Shown one piece after another: positions 55,152 to 64,000 of a stretch of 64,000 nucleotides of DNA. The translations under genes were made by a program, and so were the position numbers. Source of the DNA: Prorocentrum cordatum. Taxonomy: Eukaryota; Sar; Dinophyceae; Prorocentrales; Prorocentraceae. The notes under the pieces are model-generated. The model was given only the letters and a program-made list of their open reading frames with translations, did not search any database and was not told where the DNA came from. Positions within the stretch are counted from its first letter, which is position 1. Each line of letters starts with the position of its first letter. The stretch covers positions 385,970 through 449,969 of the forward strand of contig CAUYUJ010018316.1 in NCBI GenBank assembly GCA_963575745.1, read 5' to 3'.

Positions 55152-57110
55152 GGACTTCTTGACGCTTCGCGTGTCCTCACCAGCCCGTACCTCCTCACCT
55201 TCCGCACAGCCGACAAGAAGGAAAAGACGTTGGCCAACAGCGTGGAGAACACCTTACTTTGCGGACAAGCCCTACTCTCACGTGCCAAGGCCACCATCGG
55301 GGAGCATTCCCCAGGCATGGTGCCCACAGTAGCGGGCAACGGTGTGGCAGCTCCCCACCCCCCAGCTGGGACTCTGGCTACCACCCCCTTTACCGACCAA
55401 GAAGTGGACACGGCAGTAGGGCAGGTCTTCCAACGAGCCAGGGAACTACCGTCGAGCACTGCGCTCGATGAAGGTGCCAGGCGCCACAATCTCAACGGCG
55501 ACGCCGTGCGGGCCCTCGCCGCCACCACGCGGCACCACGTAACAGTCGTGCATGGACCCCCCGGAACCGGCAAGACAGTCTTCTCAGTCGCCACCATGGA
55601 CATTTGGGCCGACGCACTCCCTGAAGGACAAGCAGTGGCACTGACAGCAGGCTCCAACACAGCCGCGGACCAGCCAGCTCTCGGTCTCAGCAGCGCACAC
55701 CAGGCTAACAAACTAGGGCCCAGGACAGGCTACCCTAACAGATGCGTCCGCCTGGCCAGAGACTTCAGGGTGGCGAAGGCACTAGCTGCGCTCACCCCGG
55801 GAGGACACTACCTCAGGGCACACGGCAGGCTCCCATACGAGGGCGGATCCTCCAAAGAATTCCCCGCCTTCCGTACCCAGCTCCTCAAGGCTGCCAAAGC
55901 GATCTTTGCAACGCATGAATCCGCGGAAACCCTCAGGAATGCTGCCCCCGTGGCCTTGCTCATTATCGACGAGGCAGGGCAAGCCCACGAACTTATGGCC
56001 GCCATGTCTCTCGACAGCGCCATCCGCTCAGGCGGGCACCTCGTGCTGGTAGGAGACCCCAAGCAGCTTCCCCTCACGGTCCTCACCAGGAAGGCTGCCG
56101 ACCTAGGGGTCTGCCTTTCCATCTTTGATCGGCTCCACAACAGCCGTGGTACAGCTAAGCCTCTGCTACCGCATGCACCCCCTGCTTCTGGCATGGCCGA
56201 ACGTCGCCTTCTACAACAACACAATGCGTTCCGGACTCACCGACCCCTTCACCCAGAGGCCCCTGATCGAGGGACTCCCATGGCAGAAGCTACGGCCCTG
56301 GGACAGCGACAGGCTTGAAGCACTAGCCAAGGCTGCGTCCACCCCCAAGGACGACATGGAGAAGATGCTGCGGGATCTCATGCCAGGTACCCATCGCAAG
56401 GAAGAGCGGCACCGGTTCCTTCTAGTCGACAGCCCCTCTCTGGAGGTCACCTCAAGGCTCCACGCAGGGTGCGCTAACCTGCTGGAGGCCGCGCAGGCTG
56501 TGGACATTGTGCGCGCCCTCCTGCCTGCCATTCACAGAGGCGCATCGGTGCGTGTCGTGGTTGGGTAACAGTTGCAGTGTGCAGTCCTTGAAAAGGGATG
56601 GCCCCAATCGGAGAGCAGCATCAGCGGCGCCCTCAGGCAGGCCAAGACTAAGGGCAAAGGGAAGGGCAAGGAACGGTCAGCCCAAGGCGGCGGGCCCTCC
56701 TCTCCCCCCCCCGCGTGCGCCACCGACGCCAGGGACCACGCAAGCGTGTTCGTACAGCGCATCGCTCCACTCACCGGCATCTCCCTGCGCTTCCCCGGAA
56801 TCCGGCAACTCGCCGAAGAGCACCTGGCAAGCGGCGACCACCATCGACTCCAGCCAAGGTGGCGAGGCCGACCTGGTCATATACCTGACCATCTGGTCCA
56901 ACAAGTGGCACGACGTCCGTACTGGGGATTCATGGACAACCCCAACAGGGTGAACGTGGCGATCACCCGTGCCACCACCAATGTGGTCATCATCGGAGAC
57001 GGAAGGATGTTCGGCACAGCCGCAGGGGCACGTTTACGAGAATTGTCAGAGTATGGAAGATTCGCGAAGCTATGGTCCGCTTCAAACAAGCAGATGACCT
57101 GGGCACGAGG
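55152..57110 (+). CDS. UPF1-like superfamily 1 helicase, broken by small frameshifts
   Basis: Coding sense starts after the TGA at 55149 (LDASRVLTSPYLLTFRTADK), with no ATG start in view, so it is 5' incomplete. Motifs in order are a Q-motif-like NLNGDAVRAL, Walker A VVHGPPGTGKT (about 55548-55577), Walker B LLIIDEAGQAHE (about 55957), motif III LVLVGDPKQLP (about 56044) and CLSIFDRLHNS. A one-base shift near 56144 is followed by VVQLSLCYRMHPLLLAWPN. The sense then runs to TAA at 56566-56568 (VVVG-stop-QLQ, where family members have Tyr). A further shift leads to TTIDSSQGGEADLVIYLTIW, the last shift comes near 56920, and GFMDNPNRVNVAITRATTN is motif VI. The D-E-A-x-Q box and order point to the UPF1/SMUBP2/ZNFX1 group, ATP-driven RNA or DNA unwinding enzymes. 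All motifs survive while the frame does not, so either recent decay or indel errors in assembly. Confidence 0.72.
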
Positions 57111-58196
57111 TGGTCGCTCGAGACCGATGACGAGTTCGACCCCATCAAGGACCTCACGTCGCGGATCCCTGCGGCCCCCTCCCACGCCGGGGATGACGTC
57201 ATAAAAGGGCTCGACGACGCCATCAAGAAGGCCCAGGCCTCCATGGAGAGCAATGTCGCCGACCGTATTGCTGCCCCGCTCGATCCCGAGTTCTCTTGGG
57301 AAAAGTTGGGCGCGGCCATCGCAGGCAGCCTGCCGAGGTTGGTCGAGGACCCGGTAATGGGAGTTATCCTTTACACTGTGGCCGGGCTTCGCCCCCACCG
57401 GGCCGCCCCAAGGTTGCCCGGCAGCCTCGATCGGAAAGCGTGGAGCCACCTCGGGTACTGCGCTGACGTTGGGCCCGGGATTGACGCGAGCGACCTTGTC
57501 TACAACCTGACGTGGGCGGCCCTGGTCTGTCTCCTGGGGCTGGGCACCCCCTGGGCCAGCTCCCAACACAAGGTCCCATTGGACTCACTCCCCCCATTGC
57601 CCCGCGTCAAGGGCATTAACCACCGCCCCAAACCCGCCAGCCGGTGCACCCCTGACGACGTGCTTCCCAAATTCCTCGCGGCCTGGAGTCAAGAGACGGG
57701 GAATTGCAAGCGGCGTAGGGTACACCCCGGGATGCAGCACCTGCACTCCCTGCTCCGCCCAGGCCAATCCATCTCGACGCTCAGACACACCCTGCGTAGC
57801 AGCGACGGGCTCCCGCTAGACACCTCCACGCTTAGGGTCCTTTTGGTGGTAATGATGTTGCAGCTCCGTGAGCCCCGCGCACCGCTCTGGCCTTTCCCGC
57901 ACCCGGAGGCCACGGGGGACATCATTGAGGCCGCCATGGGCCTCTGCCTCCCCTGGGAAGAAGCCCACGAGGAGTTCCGAACGCAGTTCGCCGCTGCATG
58001 GTGCCTCAACCTGTGTGCCCTTGCATCCCTCCACGGAAAGATGGAGGGCGCCATCCGACACATCAGCGCGCTTGCCACCTTCGCCCACCATCACAACGCT
58101 GCATTCGTCTACGGCTGCCCTAAGACGTGGGCGGAGATGCTGGAGTATAAGTTCACCCTGGAAGCCCCCCATGCGCGTATGGGAAGTGATAGTTGA
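57072..58196 (+). CDS. Unclassified protein segment, 374 codons, probably downstream part of the helicase gene
   Basis: The frame starts at an ATG overlapping the end of the helicase sense in another frame. The true coding sense probably begins around DDEFDPIKDLTSRIP. The helicase tail (RLRELSEYGRFAKLWSASNK) runs into it with one more shift, so both may belong to one gene. No known motif is recognised. It is mostly helical-looking, with Leu/Ala-rich stretches (RVLLVVMMLQLREP, AAWCLNLCALASLHGK) and balanced charge, so real coding is likely. There are no membrane segments of full length. Confidence 0.55.
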   Translation: MVRFKQADDLGTRWSLETDDEFDPIKDLTSRIPAAPSHAGDDVIKGLDDAIKKAQASMESNVADRIAAPLDPEFSWEKLGAAIAGSLPRLVEDPVMGVILYTVAGLRPHRAAPRLPGSLDRKAWSHLGYCADVGPGIDASDLVYNLTWAALVCLLGLGTPWASSQHKVPLDSLPPLPRVKGINHRPKPASRCTPDDVLPKFLAAWSQETGNCKRRRVHPGMQHLHSLLRPGQSISTLRHTLRSSDGLPLDTSTLRVLLVVMMLQLREPRAPLWPFPHPEATGDIIEAAMGLCLPWEEAHEEFRTQFAAAWCLNLCALASLHGKMEGAIRHISALATFAHHHNAAFVYGCPKTWAEMLEYKFTLEAPHARMGSDS

Positions 58197-58214
58197 ACCC
58201 GCGGACATCAGTTC

Positions 58215-58890
58215 TCTGAGCCCGTCGCCTTGACGAGGACCTCTCCGCTTCCCCAGCCCTTGGCACCGTGCTCATCCCTCCCTCCGTGTGCGATGACAGG
58301 TTCCGCAAGAAGCAACAAGATGCCAGCTACAACTGCGACGAGTGCAACGCATCGGGGATCCAAGGCTCAGCCGGCACCTGGGAAGACGACGACGCGAGAG
58401 AACTGCTTGCGCAGAGCCGCGCCCAGGCCTACACGCAGGGACTGGATTGCAGGTGGCTATGCGAACTGTGTTGGGTCAAGTCCTTGGAAAAGAAAGGAGT
58501 CGAGGTTCCCCATCCCCGTCCACGTGGGCGGCGGCACTAAGAATTCCCTGCAGCAGCGCCTGCAGGAACGCAAGCGCAGACTGGAAGAGGTATGCTTTTG
58601 CAAGAAGGCTCGCCCCCCCCCCCTGGCCAGGCTACCAATCGGGTGCGGGCGACCGAGCAACGCGCCAACCCTCTCTTTCCTGAAGGACGTCGTCATGTGC
58701 ACACCTCCTGCATTCCAGCCACCAAAGGTCGGCGCCACCCTCCCTGCTCACAGGCTGTCTGACGGCAGGTTTGGGTCAGACTCGCACCGCGCGAGCTTGT
58801 TCACCGCAATGTGCGACGCATGCCCCCCAGGGTCTCCTCTGCTTGTGTGGGGGACCAGCCGCCCCGCTCTTGGATGTTACATGTGGCGCC
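58215..58890 (+). CDS. Cys-rich unclassified coding segment in shifting frames
   Basis: One frame gives LDEDLSASPALGTVLIPPSV, CDDRFRKKQQ, then NCDECNASG and CRWLCELCWVKSL, two CxxC pairs likely to hold zinc. After a shift near 58510 another frame continues SRFPIPVHVGGGTKNSLQQR, LQERKRRLEEVCFCKKAR and FTAMCDACPPGSPLLVWG. The shifts are close together, as in the helicase upstream. Context suggests part of the same decayed or mis-assembled long gene. The function is unknown. Confidence 0.42.
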
Positions 58891-61155
58891 CCGAGCCGGG
58901 GGCGCCGTGCAGCCAGCGAGCAGACAGGTCTGCCCCCGTGGGCCATGATGCCCACCCTCTGGGCCAGGCAGCAGTGGAACGCGGGATGGGCTTGCAGAAG
59001 GTGCCTCAGCCACATGTGGAACGTGGCGCCGGGCATCCTCGACCACATCCTCGACCACCACTCGTCCGAGGTGTGCCCCGCTGCTCCCACCAAGCGGAAG
59101 ACTACAGCGGAGGTGCCAGAAGACAGCTACGACATGTGCGCCCACCTCTCCCCAGCAGGAATCAGCGCGTCGGTGAATGACGCGTGCTCACGACCCACCC
59201 CCCTCGAGGATGGCGCGACGCCACGTGGCATGGAGATCAGTTACCCAGACGGCCAATCGGGGGCAGACGGCAGGGCCTCCAGCAGCAGCAGTTCCTCATT
59301 TCCCAAAGTGCCTCCACCCGTGCGCCCCTTCTTGCCCACGCTCTCCACCCATCGTCTCGCCGGGGTGGAGTCTGATGGCCCGGTCCACGCTCTGGTCAAG
59401 TACATGGTAGAGTGGAACCGCGCGGTCTACGCCCGATGGGCCACCCATGCGCAGCAACAAAGCGAGAATATCAAAGGTGACATAACCGACGAGGCGGGGT
59501 GGCCACCCGAGCGGCTGCCCCCCTTCCTGGACGCAGTGTGCGGAGATGCAATCCCAGCGAACGGACACCCCCCGCGCGTCCCATGGGGCGGACAGCGCGC
59601 CGCAGCAGCCAGGGTGGTCTCACACCTGGCGGGCAAGAGCCAGAAGTGCAAAGAAGAATGGGATCGCTACGCAGACAACTTCACCGACCAGAAGGGGCAG
59701 TGCCCCTTCCGACAGCCGTTCCATGTCCTCATGGCCTTCCTGACAAGGTTGGAAGGCTCCGCGCTGGCCAGGGGCGCCATCAACCACCTCGCCGCCCTGC
59801 CCCTGGAGACGGCAGCTAGCAGCTCAGGCGGGGAGGAGTCCCCAGCAGCCAGCTGGCTCAACAGGGCCACCAGCAGCAAGGACCCCCCCGCGGCGGAACG
59901 CCAAGTGGAAGTCCAAGAAGCATCCCCGACTCGCACCGTCGCGCCACCCCCACAGCTTGCTGAGGCTGACAGGACTCCCGTATCCCAGGCAGAGGGACAA
60001 ACCTCACTGGGACATTGCAAGGGCGAAGGCGACGTGGAAGGGGTTGATTGGGGAGAAGAGGGGGGCAGAACATCCGAGTCAGACGTCTACGCGCACTCTA
60101 GCCCGCATGACATCTCCGTGGACTCCAGCTCGCAAGTCAGTCCCACCCACCCTGACGATGACCTAAGTGACACGGCTCTCCCTGAGGAGGACAAAGGGAT
60201 CCCTGACCCCCTCCAGCTCTGGGAAACACCTCCCGACAGGACCGACTCAGAAGTCTGGTCCCCATATGTGCTGGCCGCTTCCAGGGAAGCAGTCAGAGAT
60301 AGGAACGCCCCAGGCGACCTTCGTAGCAGGGATGAGCGGATCCGGAGCCTGAACGACGCCCGGGACAAAAGGTCTCTGAGACGCGCGGATGGCGAGGGTA
60401 GCCAGCGACCACCTGCGAAAGATGACATCAGGGGCAGGGGGCGCTCGGCCACCCCACCCCCATGCGATGTCTCTCGGCTACCGCGAGCCACCCAGGCCCC
60501 CTGGAACGACACACGGAGAACGCAGCCACCCGCAGAACACCCTGACGACCCCATGGGAGGCATCCCCATGTATATGTGCCCGGTTGGCAGAGCGGACGTC
60601 TCAAGGGACGAGCCGGCACATGAGAAGATCTCACGTTTGCAGAAGACGCTGGGAGGTGCGTTCAACGGAGTTTGGGGCGCCTGGGTCAAGAGGGCAGCCT
60701 CGAGGCAAGGGAGCCACTGTGCCAAGCTTGATCCCAAGCTAAACTCCGTACAGCAGTGCAGCGATTTCCTCCAGGCATGGAGCAAAGCGGAATTCGATGC
60801 CTATAAGATGGACGGAGAGCTCAAGCTCCGCGTCGACTGGTCGAGTGTCAAGGATCGACACCGCAGGCTCCTGCAACGCGACGCCAGACCGCGCACCTCT
60901 CGCGGGGTCGACAGCAGTGGCCTCCCACCCCCTTGGACCACAGCAGGCAAGGGGGCGGCAAGTGCGGTCCCGCCAGATCAGCGGACCGCTGCATCTAGCT
61001 CAGCCTCGTCGTGGCGTGGATGGCAGTCATGGGACACGTGGGGGCACCAAGGTGCGTCTTGGACCGAGACAGACTGGAAGGCGAAGGGCAAGCGCTATTC
61101 TCCCAGAGGAGATCACCCGTACGCGGACAAGCGTCCACGAGGTTGGGGCTCCTGA
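58891..61155 (+). CDS. Unclassified large hydrophilic protein segment, over 700 codons
   Basis: This is a long frame without stops ending at 61155. It has no ATG at its 5' edge and continues from the segment above. Near its start is QQWNAGWACRRCLSHMWN followed by ILDHILDHHSSEVC, a C-x-x-C...H...H arrangement that could bind zinc. A helical block follows (VHALVKYMVEWNRAVYARWA, then RVVSHLAGKSQKCKEEWDRY). The middle is Ser/Pro/Glu-rich and probably disordered. A second helical block comes near the end (KISRLQKTLGGAFNGVWGAW, SDFLQAWSKAEFDAYKMDGE). The tail is Trp-rich and basic (WRGWQSWDTWGHQG). No family is recognised. Its order after a UPF1-like helicase suggests one polyprotein-like gene or neighbouring genes in the same direction. 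Confidence 0.5.
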   Translation, partial: PSRGRRAASEQTGLPPWAMMPTLWARQQWNAGWACRRCLSHMWNVAPGILDHILDHHSSEVCPAAPTKRKTTAEVPEDSYDMCAHLSPAGISASVNDACSRPTPLEDGATPRGMEISYPDGQSGADGRASSSSSSSFPKVPPPVRPFLPTLSTHRLAGVESDGPVHALVKYMVEWNRAVYARWATHAQQQSENIKGDITDEAGWPPERLPPFLDAVCGDAIPANGHPPRVPWGGQRAAAARVVSHLAGKSQKCKEEWDRYADNFTDQKGQCPFRQPFHVLMAFLTRLEGSALARGAINHLAALPLETAASSSGGEESPAASWLNRATSSKDPPAAERQVEVQEASPTRTVAPPPQLAEADRTPVSQAEGQTSLGHCKGEGDVEGVDWGEEGGRTSESDVYAHSSPHDISVDSSSQVSPTHPDDDLSDTALPEEDKGIPDPLQLWETPPDRTDSEVWSPYVLAASREAVRDRNAPGDLRSRDERIRSLNDARDKRSLRRADGEGSQRPPAKDDIRGRGRSATPPPCDVSRLPRATQAPWNDTRRTQPPAEHPDDPMGGIPMYMCPVGRADVSRDEPAHEKISRLQKTLGGAFNGVWGAWVKRAASRQGSHCAKLDPKLNSVQQCSDFLQAWSKAEFDAYKMDGELKLRVDWSSVKDRHRRLLQRDARPRTSRGVDSSGLPPPWTTAGKGAASAVPPDQRTAASSSASSWRGWQSWDTWGHQGASWTETDWKAKGKRYSPRGDHPYADKRPRGWGS

Positions 61156-62480
61156 TCCAGATGACGGGGACGCAACGAGGGGACCGTCTGAGACTGGCCC
61201 TCCCCCCCCCAGCTAGCGAGGGAGCACTCGCCGCCGTGGTTGGCACCCTCTACTCAGGAGTGCCCACAACCTTGGCACTGGGCAGCTCCCGAAGGGCTCC
61301 AACCGTGACGACGCCTCCCTCGAAGGCAGTCAGCGAACGGGTGATCGCCACGGCCCACCACCTATCTTGCAGCCTGCTGTGTACAGCACGCGCCACCTCC
61401 CACCCCCCCTCGGCTCCTCTCCGCCCGGCAGTCGCCGCCCCCCCCCCCGCCCCCTAGACAGTTTCACCTGCGGCGCCCTGCTTTGGCCGCATTGCCCTGT
61501 GCTACCTCCGCTGGGGCGGAGGGGCACCAATGCCCTTGCGCTGCGCAGATAGACAGCCCACGCTGGATTCGTGGACCTTGCCAGGCCTCTCCTCCCCTGC
61601 GGCCGACTGGGACCTCTTCGTCTGCCGCGCGGGACCGCGGCCACTGCCTCCCTCGGTGGAGGCCAATGCTAGCGCGGGCTCTGGGGTCGTCTGTGTCACC
61701 CCCCCAGGACAGCCCCCCTTTGGACGGCAGTGACGGGTGGCTGAAATAACCCACCTCCTGCGCTCCACCTTTTTCACAGCACAGTGAACGCCAGTGGTTG
61801 GTGACCGACATTACCCACCGCACCAATGCCGCGTTTATCTTGAAGTTCTGTGCATGGATGCCGCGTGTATCTTTACCTGTGTCCAGCGGCTTTTGGCTGG
61901 AGGACCAGCCTGACGGTGGAGATGGAGGCAATGATCACTCAGTGCAGGACGCGGGTGCCCAGTCACTGGTCTCGATCGGCCCCCCCTTGGATTCAGGTCT
62001 GGCGCAGACCCCCCACAGACAGCAGCCCCGCTTGCAGTTGAGGCAGGCCCAGGGCCGACGCCAGCTGCGTCCACGACGGCCCTCGGCCCCGCGGAGGGCG
62101 GCAGCAATACAGATGGGGATGGAGCCCGTCCTGACGCCACCCTGGACCCCGTCCTGATCCCAGGTCCGTTCACGCCTCCCTTCTCCCCCGCAGGGGGTCA
62201 GGCAGTGAGTGCGAAGCTCCAGCAGCAGGTCCCGCCCAGCCCCCAGAGGCCAAGAACGAGGCTCCCGTAGGGAACCAAGAGGCGTCCGTGGACGAGGTAT
62301 CTGGAGAGAGTCAACGCGTGGCCATGGAAGTGGACGGCGCTGGCCACCCACCAAGGGGGCAGGCAACCATACCCCCCCTTGCAGCAACGGGTGCCTCACC
62401 TCAGAGACCGCTAGGCGACGATGGTAGAGCGGACTCCGAGCAGACAGCACTGTTCCAGAGGGCCGTCCAACCCTCTTCCT
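61156..62480. other. No clear gene
   Basis: GC-rich sequence after the last long frame. Short frames on both strands are Pro/Arg/Ala-rich. A poly-C tract lies at 61438-61455. One copy of CAGCGGCTTTTGGCTG occurs at 61885, ahead of the tandem repeat at 62490. Confidence 0.45.
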
Positions 62481-62489
62481 CCTTCAATA

Positions 62490-63665
62490 CATCAGTGACA
62501 GCGGCTTTTGGCTGCGCCCCCCCAGATTCCTCCTCCTCCTCTTGACCTGGGTCTGTATTCAGCGGCTTTTGGCTGCGCCACAATTCCCCCCCCTTTCTCT
62601 TCCTCTCATTCACAACGTCTCTGCGGCTTTTGGCTGCGCCCCCCCCGATCAGCAGCGTAGATTGCATCGGGCGCAGAAGAGCGTCCGCCCTGAGACCTGC
62701 CCAGGGAGTATCGGTCCTTCGTCGCCGACCCAGCCATGGTTCTACTAAGTACGCCTTGGCACGTCAGCACGCAGCCAGCGACCGGTGCAGCCCAGCAGCT
62801 CGGCAGATGACAGCCACCCGTATGCCCTGGCGTCGGAGGCATCCGGCTTCTGCATGGGCAGCGTGGCAGGTGTTGAGTGTGTGTGTGTGTGTGTGTGTGT
62901 TGCTGTCCTCCATACACATGGTGATTGGCTTCGTCAGTGAGCGGCCCCGCGTCGAGTGGTACAGCCTTCCGCGGTCCAAGTTCGTGTCGCTCTTCTCGGC
63001 GCAGCCGCGGCCCCAGCCCTCGCCGGGACATTGCATCGTTGCGCCCCCCGAACTGCGTGAGTCGGATACGACGTAAGTGGACCGGCTACCTGCAGGTGGT
63101 TGTCAGCCTCGTGCACGCGCCCCAGTGGTCTCTTATTGGATGGTGCCCCGACACCCCTCAGTGACACCAGTGCACAGCGGCTTTTGGCTGCGCCCCCCTC
63201 CTGCCCGTGGCCCGCCCTGGTCCGTCGCCGACCCGGCCATGATTCTACCACAAGGACGTCTTGGCCCGCCGTCAGCACGCCGCCTACGAGCGGCACGGCC
63301 CAGCAGCTCGGTAGCCGCCAGCCATCGTCTCGCCACCGGCGTCGGGGTATTCGGCTTCCGCACGGGCAGCGTGGCAGGTGTGGATGGGTGCAGCTGTCAG
63401 CCATGCACTCGGTTACCCTGGTGTTTGGCTTCGTCAAGTGAGCGGCCCTGCATTGAGTGGTTCAGCCTTGTGCAGTTCGTGGTCGTTCTCTTCAGAGCAG
63501 CCCTGGCTACCAGCCCTCGTCAGTACTTTGCATCGTTGTGCCCCCGAACTGCGTGAGTCGGATACGATGTGCACACGCTGGCTATCGGCTGGAGGTGGCT
63601 CAGCTTCGTGGACGCACACCAGTGGTCTTTCTCTACTGGATGGCGTTTTGACGCGGATCAGCCAC
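62490..63665. repeat. CGGCTTTTGGCTGCGCC repeats and a roughly 500-bp tandem duplication
   Basis: GCGGCTTTTGGCTGCGCC occurs near 62498, 62558, 62622 and 63180. After the third and fourth copies the sequence runs in parallel. CGTCGCCGACCC(A/G)GCCATG, then CACGGCCCAGCAGCTCGG-like, CAGCGTGGCAGGTGT, GAGCGGCCC(C/T)GC, CCGAACTGCGTGAGTCGGAT and CCAGTGGTCT lie at 62718-63130 and again about 500 bp later at 63225-63630. A GTGTGT run (62877-62900) lies in copy 1 only. No coding frame is accepted. Confidence 0.78.
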
Positions 63666-63669
63666 ACCT

Positions 63670-64000
63670 TAGCTCCAGTGAGCCTTGATGAGTCAGGCCT
63701 CTTTCGCCGCACCATCGTTCACCCGGGGTGCCGCAGTGAATCTGAGTTAGTCGCTCGCGCTCGCACTCTCCCCCCTCTCATTTTCCGAGGTCTAGGCCTG
63801 TCGCTGGGTGCGCGCACGTGGGCTTCGCTTGGTCATTGGCCATTCGGATCCGCGCATGCGGCTTTACAGTGCCCCGCCGCCCATCTTGGCCTCGCTTCCG
63901 AGTGTGGTTCGTCTGGAGCTTGGCGCCGCAAGGGCGACTTCCCCCCCCCGTTCCGCTGCCGGTCGCCGCGCCTTTGCTTCCCCGCCTGCCGGGATGTCTG
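63670..64000. other. No gene seen at the right edge
   Basis: GC-rich sequence with no convincing frame up to the end of the window. Confidence 0.4.

Noticed and set aside
54161-55162. A 333-codon plus-strand frame before the helicase
   Set aside because: Glu- and Thr-rich part is a microsatellite, and the rest has no protein-like pattern and does not join the helicase sense in frame.

Overview
The window looks like nuclear DNA of a dinoflagellate. The strongest sign is a near-complete copy of the dinoflagellate trans-splicing leader directly upstream of a minus-strand reading frame (15227-15248). Supporting signs are high GC, very low gene density, large amounts of simple and tandem repeat, non-canonical GA-AG and GC-AG intron borders, and LINE and coding fragments of types I associate with dinoflagellate genomes. 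No bacterial operons, tRNA, rRNA or CRISPR arrays were recognised.

Layout. 0-9 kb: mostly GC-rich repeat-bearing DNA, with one doubtful minus-strand ORF (326-1315). 9.5-15.25 kb: one large minus-strand gene of an uncharacterised, possibly transposase-like family. It carries a relict spliced leader, an in-frame TAG, a 1,026-bp GC-AG intron with inverted-repeat ends, and a homopolymer frameshift. 15.3-42.4 kb: essentially gene-free. It holds microsatellites, minisatellites, two MITE-like palindromes, a 5-kb complex of three related GC-rich satellites (30.9-35.6 kb), a tandem of about 750-bp units (35.6-37.3 kb) and AT-rich tetranucleotide arrays. 42.5-43.8 kb: the best intact gene, a HAD-superfamily phosphatase-like protein whose only visible intron is a palindromic introner-like element. 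46.5-50.7 kb: a decayed minus-strand LINE with coiled-coil/ORF1-like, AP endonuclease, reverse transcriptase and post-RT/RNase H-like remnants. 51-55 kb: microsatellites. 55.15-61.16 kb: a plus-strand coding region with a UPF1-like SF1 helicase, broken by small frameshifts, then two unclassified protein segments with Cys-rich patches. 62.5-63.7 kb: a tandem duplication of about 500 bp.

The common thread is genome growth by retroposition, introner-like insertion and satellite expansion. The SL relic suggests that the 9.5-15.2 kb gene was once a trans-spliced mRNA copied back into DNA, and its intron would then be younger than that event. The HAD gene intron belongs to a palindromic family with related copies near 19.8 and 45.8 kb. 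Boundaries of repeat regions were judged by eye and are approximate.
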